Assembly (NCBI GenBank): GCA_018817195.1
Contig: JAHIUL010000105.1
Span: forward strand, 1 to 6,752
Direction of reading: 5' to 3'
Source of the DNA: Candidatus Margulisiibacteriota bacterium
GTDB lineage: Bacteria > Margulisbacteria > WOR-1 > O2-12-FULL-45-9
DNA: 6,752 nucleotides
Shown: piece by piece, positions 1 to 5,350 of the stretch
Layout of the letters: each line of letters begins with the position of its first letter
How positions within the stretch are numbered: the stretch's first letter is position 1
Notes under the pieces: generated by a model
Databases searched by the model: none
Seen by the model: the letters and a program-made list of their open reading frames with translations, nothing else
Told to the model about the DNA's origin: nothing
Position numbers and translations under genes: made by a program

Positions 1-698
1 GGATCGCCAGAGGCAATGCGCGTTGTGTCGCGAAAACCTGAAGCAGCGCAACTTTTCATCTCTTCCTTAGCTTTTGGCGCGTTAGCCACAGAATTGACCA
101 AAGCCGCTGCCGCGGCCAATGGTGTATGGCTTATAGCCGCAACCGCCAGATCATGCGTTTTAGTCTCCATTACAATTAATTGCGCGCCTAATAAATCAAT
201 CAACCTGCCTACTTCTTCCAAAGCCTTTTTGCTTGTTTTGGAATTCTTGGCCAAAACCCAGATTTTTTCATTAAAAAGTGAAGCATCAGCCTGCTCTAAT
301 TTGACCTTCTCTTTGCCAGCCATGGGATGGCCGCCAACAAAATATGTGCCTTTGGTCATTAGCTTTTCTGCCTCAACCACAACCTTTTCTTTAGTGCTGC
401 CAACATCTGTAACAATCGCACCTTTTTTTAATAAAGGCGCAATCTGCTCAAGCGCGGGAACAATCAAGTTAATCGGCGTGCAGATGAAAACAATGTCAGC
501 CTCAGGTATGCCTTTTTTAAAATCAACTGTGCCTTCATCAATTGCTCCGCGGCTGATTGCTTCCTTAATCGTTTCTTCCCTGCGGGGGATGCCGATAATT
601 CTTAGAGACGAAGCTTCAGGAGATTGTTTTAACCCTAGGCCAATTGATCCCCCAATCAGCCCAAGCCCAACAATAGCAATGGTTTTCATAGTATTCAT
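1..698 (-). CDS. tyrA: Prephenate dehydrogenase (TyrA), C-terminus beyond the left edge
   Basis: Oxidative decarboxylation of prephenate to 4-hydroxyphenylpyruvate (or the arogenate equivalent) in tyrosine synthesis; cytoplasmic. 232 residues are visible of an expected 280 or so. The N-terminal Rossmann fold shows GLGLIGGS (residues 11-18), then DVGSTK (98-103), GGHPMAGKE (122-130) with the catalytic-type His124, HDLAVAAISH (182-191) with the substrate-site His191, and ASGFRDTTRIASGD at the edge. The start at 698 is chosen because its ATG overlaps the TGA of the upstream apgM gene (ATGA), suggesting translational coupling. A second in-frame ATG three codons on (689) is equally possible, since neither has a clear Shine-Dalgarno. 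It is the last visible gene of the minus-strand operon. No ACT domain can be judged because the end is missing. NAD versus NADP and prephenate versus arogenate preference cannot be decided here. Confidence 0.93.
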   Translation of the reverse strand, partial: MNTMKTIAIVGLGLIGGSIGLGLKQSPEASSLRIIGIPRREETIKEAISRGAIDEGTVDFKKGIPEADIVFICTPINLIVPALEQIAPLLKKGAIVTDVGSTKEKVVVEAEKLMTKGTYFVGGHPMAGKEKVKLEQADASLFNEKIWVLAKNSKTSKKALEEVGRLIDLLGAQLIVMETKTHDLAVAAISHTPLAAAAALVNSVANAPKAKEEMKSCAASGFRDTTRIASGD

Positions 699-1939
699 AT
701 CTTAGGCCAAAAATATTTTTTATTCAACAGAAACATTTTCAGTAAATCATGCCCTTGCTTAATTCTTAACTTCGACTTCCTAATTTCCTTCTCATTATAT
801 GCCCCGACAGGTGACAGGTGACGGGCCTGCCCTGAGCTCTGCCTGCCCTGAGTTCCATCGAAGGGTCGAAGGGCGACAGGCGACGGATACATCACGAACG
901 GTACCGCATCCGAAGTATGCGTCATATATTTAATCGGCGTTGGATGATCCGGCAGTACGAGGATCCGGGTAGCCGGATAACCGGGTATCCGGATAGCCTT
1001 TAGAACAGTTCCTACAACATGTTTATCAAAATCCTCTATCGCTTTAATTTTCTTCCTCACATTCCCCTCATGCCCTGCCTCATCCGGTGCTTCCACATGG
1101 ACAAAAACCACATCGTTTTTCTTTAAAGCTCTTAAAGCATACTTTGCTTTGCCAATATAGTTTGTGTCTAAATAACCGGTGGCCCCTGGAACATTGATAA
1201 CTTCAAAACCTAAAATCTTGCCAGTCCCTTTTAACAAATCAACCGCTGTAATAATAGCTGCTTTTTTTTTATACTTTTTCTTAAACAAAGGCATGGCCGG
1301 GGTCTTGCCCGGGCTCCACGGCCAGATCATCGTTGCCTTGGTTTTCATGCCGTGAAGAATAACTTCACTTTCATTCATCAGCTGCAACAATTCATCAGCC
1401 CCTCTACCCTTGGGCAGGTAAGGTTTAATTTTTTTACCTGTAATATCATGTGGGGGAGTTGTCCTAACTGCACTACTAACTACCGAGTCCTTGACCACCA
1501 GCAAATGCCTATAGCTCAATCCCGGATAAAATCTAAATTCACGGCAGCCAATCTTCTTATCCAGTGCCTTTATTATCTTACGCGCCTCAGGAGTGCCAAT
1601 ATGGCCAGCTGTGAAGTCTTTCATCCTGCCGTCCTTGACTGTTACAAGGTTGCAGCGGAAAGCAATCTCGTCTTTTTTAAGTTTTACCCCCAAACTAGCC
1701 GCCTCAAGCGGACCGCGGCCTGTGTAGTATTTTTTTGGGTCATAACCCATGATGCTCATTGTGGCTACATCAGAAGCCGGCGGCATGCCGTAAGGAACAT
1801 TATTTACCCAACCAGCTGCTCCATTTTGTGCAATAAAATCCATATTAGGGGTTTTAGCGACTTCTAGAGGAGTTTTGCCTTTTAACTGCGGCAGAGGCAG
1901 GTCTGACATCCCGTCACCAATCAAAACAATATACTTCAT
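695..1939 (-). CDS. apgM: Archaeal-type cofactor-independent phosphoglycerate mutase / proposed homoserine kinase
   Basis: 414-residue alkaline-phosphatase-superfamily metalloenzyme of the COG3635 type. Visible active-site elements are GDGMSD (8-13, metal Asp9), PPASDVATMSIMGYD (53-67, nucleophile Ser56), HVEAPDEAGHEGN (281-293, Asp286/His290), LPDHPTP (329-335, Asp331/His332) and HTSD (341-344, His341). YYTGRGPLEAAS and IWPWSPG are also family signatures. Known members either interconvert 2- and 3-phosphoglycerate or, in bacteria lacking ThrB, are proposed homoserine kinases. The amino-acid operon here mildly favours the second role, but no other threonine gene is in view. The ATG overlaps the cvpA stop by ATGA, with a GAGG about 10 nt upstream; the end overlaps tyrA by ATGA. 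Oddities: two repeat-derived additions, an 8-bp tandem array encoding RIPGYPAT (residues 317-324) and a roughly 28-residue insert (352-379). Both keep frame and spare all metal ligands, so the gene is probably functional. Confidence 0.9.
   Translation of the reverse strand: MKYIVLIGDGMSDLPLPQLKGKTPLEVAKTPNMDFIAQNGAAGWVNNVPYGMPPASDVATMSIMGYDPKKYYTGRGPLEAASLGVKLKKDEIAFRCNLVTVKDGRMKDFTAGHIGTPEARKIIKALDKKIGCREFRFYPGLSYRHLLVVKDSVVSSAVRTTPPHDITGKKIKPYLPKGRGADELLQLMNESEVILHGMKTKATMIWPWSPGKTPAMPLFKKKYKKKAAIITAVDLLKGTGKILGFEVINVPGATGYLDTNYIGKAKYALRALKKNDVVFVHVEAPDEAGHEGNVRKKIKAIEDFDKHVVGTVLKAIRIPGYPATRILVLPDHPTPIKYMTHTSDAVPFVMYPSPVALRPFDGTQGRQSSGQARHLSPVGAYNEKEIRKSKLRIKQGHDLLKMFLLNKKYFWPKI
803..886. 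repeat. In-frame composite short-repeat insertion inside apgM
   Basis: This 84-bp block contains nested tandem repeats on the plus strand: GACAGGT twice at 806-819, a 16-bp unit at 825-840 (GCCTGCCCTGAGCTCT) nearly repeated at 841-856, and TCGAAGGG twice at 858-873. It is bracketed by near-identical 12-mers GACAGGTGACGG (813-824) and GACAGGCGACGG (875-886). The block encodes residues about 352-379 of apgM (…LRPFDGTQGRQ…), a Pro/Gly/Gln-rich stretch unlike the rest of the enzyme, between the last metal-binding His and the C-terminal AYNEKE segment. The CCTTCGA…CTCAGGGC flavour resembles dispersed repeats seen in many uncultured bacterial genomes (recollection, not searched). Confidence 0.75.
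965..996. repeat. Four tandem 8-bp units (CCGGRTAN) in apgM
   Basis: Plus-strand units CCGGGTAG, CCGGATAA, CCGGGTAT and CCGGATAG occupy 965-996 without gaps. They encode the RIPGYPAT stretch just before the metal-binding LPDHPTP motif of apgM. Because 8 is not a multiple of 3, gain or loss of one unit would shift the reading frame; gain or loss of three would not. Confidence 0.8.
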
Positions 1940-2637
1940 TCACCCAGTGCCTCTACTTTTGCAGGAATATCTTTTAAGAGTTTTTTGCTCTTAAGCAACT
2001 TTTTAATCTGTTTTTCCTGGTCCTTAGCCACTTCTTTGACTTGCTCAACTTTGCCCATAAATTCATCAGGCGAAACCTCTTTTACTTCAGCTGGTTTTTT
2101 TTCAAGCTTCTTGTCATCCTTAATTTCATTTAAAGGAGATTTATTTAGCCAGCTGCTGACAACTGGCACCGCTTTCTTAGCAAATGGATATAGCCAATGA
2201 TAAGCGGTAATCGAAAAGCGGGACAGAGTAGATTCTGAAATTTGTTTCTTGGTTGCATCTGAAATTGGCAGATAAAGAATTAATTGTAAAATAATACCGC
2301 TGATTAAAAAACCTTTAAAAGCCCCAATTAAAATACCGCCAATAATATCAGCCGGGCCCAGAATAACTATCCTTATAATTCTGCGGACCAAAAAGCCAAG
2401 TAAAAAATCGATCAACAAATAAGAAACCAACCAAACCAAAAGAAAGATTATAGTTGCGCCAATATATGTTGGATCCTTAAACTGAGGATAGTTTTGCGCC
2501 AGGTAGTTGACCGCGCCGCTGGCCAAAAACAAAGCGGCAAAGACCAGTAAAACGCTGAGCAAAGATTTGGCAATACCTTCCCGTGAGCCTAAAGCGGCAA
2601 AAATAAGGATAATTATCCCGATTAAAACATCAAGCAT
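1936..2637 (-). CDS. cvpA: CvpA-family integral membrane protein
   Basis: 233-residue protein with four predicted hydrophobic segments (about residues 2-16, 24-48, 58-84 and 97-125). Between and after them is the pattern characteristic of the CvpA (colicin V production) family: an early small-residue/charged turn (LGSREGIAKSLL) and a late LGPADIIGGILIGAFKGFL segment. The C-terminal 60 or so residues (from about 170) are very Lys/Glu-rich and probably cytoplasmic with coiled-coil tendency; this tail is longer than in many family members. Function is poorly defined; E. coli CvpA is linked to colicin V export and envelope integrity. It starts 2 bp after the purE stop, using TAAGGG located in the end of purE as ribosome binding site, and ends in a 4-bp ATGA overlap with apgM. 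Adjacency to purE recalls the enterobacterial cvpA-purF arrangement. Family call is by motif pattern and topology. Confidence 0.82.
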   Translation of the reverse strand: MLDVLIGIIILIFAALGSREGIAKSLLSVLLVFAALFLASGAVNYLAQNYPQFKDPTYIGATIIFLLVWLVSYLLIDFLLGFLVRRIIRIVILGPADIIGGILIGAFKGFLISGIILQLILYLPISDATKKQISESTLSRFSITAYHWLYPFAKKAVPVVSSWLNKSPLNEIKDDKKLEKKPAEVKEVSPDEFMGKVEQVKEVAKDQEKQIKKLLKSKKLLKDIPAKVEALGE

Positions 2638-2639
2638 TA

Positions 2640-3095
2640 TTAACCCTTAGCTAAACGGGCTTTAAATTCGGTAAGCTTTGTTTTTAAGTCCGGGTATTTT
2701 AAGGCAAGGATCTGAACTGCTAAAACAGCCGCGTTCTTAGCGCCGTCAATAGCAACAGTTGCAACTGGAACTCCAGATGGCATCTGCACAATGGCAAAGA
2801 GAGCATCATGGCCGGAAAGTGATTGAGAGTGAACTGGAATGCCAATTACCGGCAAAGTAGTCTGGGCGGCCACAACACCAGGCAGAGCCGCGGCCATACC
2901 AGCAGCAGCAATAATTACATCATATTTCTCGCTGGCTAATTTAGCGTATTCTTCAACTTTTTTAGGGGTGCGGTGGGCTGAGGCAACTGTTGTGTCAAAA
3001 TCAATGCCAAATTCCTGCAGTTGTTTTTCTACTTTTTCAACAATCGGTAAATCTGATTTGCTGCCAGTTATTATTCCAACTCTTGGTTTTGACAC
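2640..3095 (-). CDS. purE: N5-carboxyaminoimidazole ribonucleotide mutase (PurE)
   Basis: Catalytic PurE subunit of de novo purine synthesis, which moves the carboxylate of N5-CAIR to give CAIR. The 151-residue length is typical of stand-alone class I PurE. Motifs: GSKSDLP (11-17), SAHRTP (39-44) with the conserved catalytic His41, [14 protein letters not shown] (64-77), PVIGIPV (82-88) and SIVQMP-like [16 protein letters not shown] (101-116). The substrate loop reads GMAAALPG where well-known class I enzymes have GGAAHLPG, so the His is replaced by Ala70; class II (direct AIR carboxylase) behaviour therefore cannot be excluded. The initiation codon is GTG, preceded by a perfect AGGAGG with 4-nt spacing, 10 bp downstream of the preceding gene's stop. 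No purK is in view. Confidence 0.95.
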   Translation of the reverse strand: MSKPRVGIITGSKSDLPIVEKVEKQLQEFGIDFDTTVASAHRTPKKVEEYAKLASEKYDVIIAAAGMAAALPGVVAAQTTLPVIGIPVHSQSLSGHDALFAIVQMPSGVPVATVAIDGAKNAAVLAVQILALKYPDLKTKLTEFKARLAKG

Positions 3096-3099
3096 TTTG

Positions 3100-3116
3100 C
3101 CTCCTCTACTCAGGAG
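3100..3116 (-). promoter_or_regulatory. purE Shine-Dalgarno partly sequestered in a coupling hairpin
   Basis: On the mRNA, CTCCT (3116-3112), the last sense codons of the upstream gene, can pair with AGGAG (3105-3101) of the purE Shine-Dalgarno AGGAGG, leaving a 6-nt loop GAGTAG that contains the upstream stop codon. A ribosome finishing the upstream gene would open this 5-bp stem, so purE translation may be coupled to it. The SD itself is unambiguous and fixes the GTG start at 3095; the hairpin's role is inferred. Confidence 0.5.
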
Positions 3117-4341
3117 TAACAGTCAATATTTGCTTGGCTTCATCAGGATACTTGGCCACAAACAATAATTCTTCTCTAGTTAACGGCTTCTGGGTGTTTA
3201 CATTAGCATAACGCACTAATTCTAAAACTCGAGTTGCTTCTTTATCGTCCTTAAATTCAACCTCGAGATTGCCGTAAACATTAGCAAACCCTTTAACGCC
3301 AGAGTATTCTCCAACTGTAATCATACGGCCAGACTCAACCAACTCTGGCTCTCCCCGGCCAAGTTCTTCATAATCATAAAGCTCATAATTGCGCCGATTT
3401 TTCAGCGCGCCGTCAGCATGAATGCCTGACTCATGGGCAAAAGCATTAGCGCCAACTCCAACTTGATTAACCGGGATAGGAATGCCAAAAGCATAAGAAG
3501 CATATTTGGCAAAAGACCACATTTTATCCAGCTTGATCTCTTGCGGAAAAAGCTTTGTATCTTTAAAACCAGTTGCATATTTTAGAGCCAATAGAACCGA
3601 CAATAGATCAGCGTTACCGGCGCGCTCTCCAACGCCATTGATTGTTGTGTTAATATAAGCATCCTGGCCTCCATCAACAATCCCTTTAGCGCCTGCAACA
3701 GAAACAGCCGCGCCCATGCCCAAATCATTGTGGCAGTGCATTTCCCAATCAATTTTAGTTTTTGAGGCCAGCTCTTTCATGCGCTCATAAATCACCAATG
3801 GGCCATCCGCTCCCAAAGTATCGCAGTAGCGCACTCGCTTGGCGCCGGCTTTTTTGGCTGCAAGTGCAAACTTGATTAAATCTTCCAACCCGGTGCGGGA
3901 AGCGTCTTCAGCATTAACGCCAATTGTTTCGGCTCCTGATTTGTAAGCTACTTCAACTGCTTCAACCATTGACTCAATCACTCCGTCAATTGACATTTTG
4001 CCGCGGAATTTAAGCTCAAGCATAAGCGGCGAAGTAGAGATTGAAAGGTTTAAGTGCTTTATTCCCGGGCAAAGTTTAAACGCCAGATCAACGTCTTTTT
4101 TAATCGCACGGCACCAGCCTTCTAAACGAATCGGGGCAAGGGCGCCTTTTTTAGCTAATGATAAATTAGCGTTAATATAGTTGGTTTCATGGTGGGTAAA
4201 AGGGAAGCCAAATTCAGACTGAAAAACACCCAAGTCATTCAAATACATGTTTACGAGTGTTTTTTCTAATTTAGACAAGCCGATTCTGCTTGTTTGCACT
4301 CCATCCCTGTTGGTAACGTCAATAATGTGAATTCTCGGCAT
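3106..4341 (-). CDS. DRE-TIM metallolyase: homocitrate/2-isopropylmalate/Re-citrate synthase family
   Basis: 411-residue acyl-CoA-dependent Claisen condensation enzyme; it adds acetyl-CoA to a 2-oxo acid. The HMGL-like TIM barrel (about residues 3-265) has DVTNRDGVQ (8-16, catalytic Arg12 and metal Asp13), the metal ligands in HCHND (202-206), and NGVGERAGNA (235-244). The following subdomain has FAHESGIHADG (301-311), typical of isopropylmalate and homocitrate synthases. It lacks the roughly 100-residue C-terminal leucine-binding domain of LeuA and CimA, so it is not a standard feedback-inhibited isopropylmalate synthase. Homocitrate synthase and anaerobe-type Re-citrate synthase are serious alternatives. 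Start: ATG at 4341 has AGGAGG 9 nt upstream. An in-frame GTG at 4377 would add 12 residues but lies upstream of the predicted transcription start, so it is rejected. First gene of the operon, driven by the promoter at 4394-4366. Confidence 0.9.
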   Translation of the reverse strand: MPRIHIIDVTNRDGVQTSRIGLSKLEKTLVNMYLNDLGVFQSEFGFPFTHHETNYINANLSLAKKGALAPIRLEGWCRAIKKDVDLAFKLCPGIKHLNLSISTSPLMLELKFRGKMSIDGVIESMVEAVEVAYKSGAETIGVNAEDASRTGLEDLIKFALAAKKAGAKRVRYCDTLGADGPLVIYERMKELASKTKIDWEMHCHNDLGMGAAVSVAGAKGIVDGGQDAYINTTINGVGERAGNADLLSVLLALKYATGFKDTKLFPQEIKLDKMWSFAKYASYAFGIPIPVNQVGVGANAFAHESGIHADGALKNRRNYELYDYEELGRGEPELVESGRMITVGEYSGVKGFANVYGNLEVEFKDDKEATRVLELVRYANVNTQKPLTREELLFVAKYPDEAKQILTVTPE

Positions 4342-4350
4342 AAATTTCTT

Positions 4351-4356
4351 CCTCCT
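4351..4356 (-). promoter_or_regulatory. AGGAGG ribosome binding site that sets the start at 4341
   Basis: A perfect AGGAGG on the minus strand stands 9 nt before ATG 4341 and downstream of the TATAAT box, so it supports the 411-residue start over the GTG at 4377. Confidence 0.85.
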
Positions 4357-4365
4357 GGTGAGTTC

Positions 4366-4394
4366 ATTATATCTCACTTCCCCGTGTTTTTCAA
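4366..4394 (-). promoter_or_regulatory. Sigma70-type promoter of the minus-strand biosynthetic operon
   Basis: TTGAAA (4394-4389) and TATAAT (4371-4366) are separated by exactly 17 bp. Transcription would begin near 4360, giving a leader of about 20 nt that holds only the AGGAGG and no room for an attenuator, T-box or riboswitch. The spacer overlaps the -35 region expected for the divergent aroE promoter. Confidence 0.8.
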
Positions 4395-4400
4395 CTGTGC

Positions 4401-4406
4401 TATACT
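4401..4406 (+). promoter_or_regulatory. Extended -10 promoter of aroE
   Basis: TGCTATACT (4398-4406) is an extended -10 element (TGn + TATACT). No good -35 exists at the usual distance (TTCCCC at 4378-4383), which fits extended -10 dependence. The start site would fall about 4412-4414, only 2-4 nt before the aroE ATG. Confidence 0.6.
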
Positions 4407-4415
4407 TCGGATATT

Positions 4416-5258
4416 ATGGCTAAAACAGTTGGTTTAATTGGGTTTCCCGTCAAACATTCAGTGTCACCTGCCATGCATAACGCGGCTTTTAAAAAGCTGA
4501 GACTTGATTGGGAATATGAGTTGTTTGAGGTTGAGCCAAAAGATTTAAAAGAGGCTCTAGGCGGCATGCGCGCCCTGCATATTGCCGGCTTTAATGTCAC
4601 CATTCCTCACAAAGAAATAATTGTTACTCTGCTTGATGAAGTCACCAAAGTAGCCCGCATCATTGGCGCAGTTAACACAGTAGTTAACCAGGAAGGAAAA
4701 CTAGTTGGCTATAACACTGACGGGGCCGGTTTTATTGATTCCTTAAAAGCAGACGCAAAAATAAATCCTAAAGGCAAAAAAGTTGTTCTGCTTGGCGCTG
4801 GCGGCGCTTGCAGGGCGATTTCCGTTATGTTGGCAGAAGCAGAAGCTAAGGAAATCACAATCACTGACACTATAGCAGCCAAAGCTGAGGAACTGGCAAA
4901 TTATGTTGGTGCATATTTTGAGACAGAATGCGTTCCAGCTAAACCTGCCAGTCAAACGCTGCAAAAAGCAATTGATAAAGCCGACATTTTAGTTAACACC
5001 ACACCAGTTGGCATGCATCCGAAAGTTGAGCAAAGCCCATTGGATAAAAAAATAAAACTAACCCCGCATCTTTTAGTTTACGACATCGTTTATAACCCAG
5101 CAGAAACAGCTTTAATTAAACAGGCCAAAGCCGCTGGGTGCAAAACCTGCTCTGGACTGGGCATGCTGGTGCGCCAGGGTGCGCTGGCCTTTACTATTTG
5201 GACTGGCAAAGAAGCTCCTGTTGATACAATGTTTGCTGCTGCTAAATCAGCGCTTTAA
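4416..5258 (+). CDS. aroE: Shikimate dehydrogenase (AroE)
   Basis: NADP(H)-dependent reduction of 3-dehydroshikimate to shikimate, step four of chorismate synthesis; cytoplasmic. The 280-residue length is normal. The N-terminal substrate domain shows GFPVKHSVSP (9-18; Ser15 and Ser17 bind shikimate), NVTIPHKE (60-67, catalytic Lys66), GAVNTVV (84-90) and GYNTDGAGF (98-106, catalytic Asp102). The Rossmann domain has GAGGACRA (127-134), then NTTPVGM (194-200), YDIVYNP (222-228) and the closing GLGMLVRQGA (247-256, Gln254). Transcribed divergently from the acyltransferase-to-tyrA operon, whose terminal tyrA uses the same aromatic pathway. There is no Shine-Dalgarno before the ATG, and the promoter implies a leaderless or nearly leaderless message. 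Confidence 0.96.
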   Translation: MAKTVGLIGFPVKHSVSPAMHNAAFKKLRLDWEYELFEVEPKDLKEALGGMRALHIAGFNVTIPHKEIIVTLLDEVTKVARIIGAVNTVVNQEGKLVGYNTDGAGFIDSLKADAKINPKGKKVVLLGAGGACRAISVMLAEAEAKEITITDTIAAKAEELANYVGAYFETECVPAKPASQTLQKAIDKADILVNTTPVGMHPKVEQSPLDKKIKLTPHLLVYDIVYNPAETALIKQAKAAGCKTCSGLGMLVRQGALAFTIWTGKEAPVDTMFAAAKSAL

Positions 5259-5267
5259 TCTGCCAAC

Positions 5268-5289
5268 TGTCGAAATCTCGACACTTTTT
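5268..5289 (+). terminator. Probable intrinsic terminator after aroE
   Basis: A perfect 6-bp stem TGTCGA (5268-5273) / TCGACA (5278-5283) with loop AATC is followed by CTTTTT, starting 9 bp after the aroE stop. The stem is short, so efficiency is uncertain; the same dyad could also be a protein-binding site. Confidence 0.5.
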
Positions 5290-5325
5290 GCTCTTATCCT
5301 TTCGTAAAAAGCGGCTTTTGAGCTG

Positions 5326-5350
5326 GTAATAAAGTTGCTATTACTTTTTT
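5326..5350 (+). other. AT-rich hairpin with T6 run abutting the ATPase start codon
   Basis: GTAATA (5326-5331) and TATTAC (5339-5344) form a 6-bp stem with a 7-nt loop, followed by TTTTTT (5345-5350) immediately before ATG 5351. It has terminator form but only one G-C pair. It occupies the place where a ribosome binding site should be. The rest of the 92-bp gap between aroE and this gene holds the terminator above and a short AAAAG-CGG-CTTTT dyad; no convincing promoter was found. Confidence 0.35.

Noticed and set aside
16..705. Open frame of 229 codons on the plus strand
   Set aside because: It lies antisense to tyrA, whose minus-strand product has all family motifs; the plus-strand product is low-complexity and Ser/Ala-rich with no recognisable domain.
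803..886. CRISPR array or IS fragment in the repeat block of apgM
   Set aside because: Units are too short (7-16 bp) and contiguous without spacers, and no transposase remnant or terminal inverted repeats are present.
1261..1270. Run of nine T (poly-A in the apgM message) as a possible frameshift or slippage site
   Set aside because: The frame is intact on both sides and family motifs continue in the same frame, so no frameshift is needed; it simply encodes a Lys-rich stretch.
1352..1867. Open frame of 171 codons on the plus strand
   Set aside because: Antisense shadow of apgM; no recognisable motif and no ribosome binding site.
4342..4377. GTG start giving a 12-residue longer acyltransferase
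   Set aside because: The GTG overlaps the -10 region and precedes the predicted transcription start, while ATG 4341 has a perfect AGGAGG.
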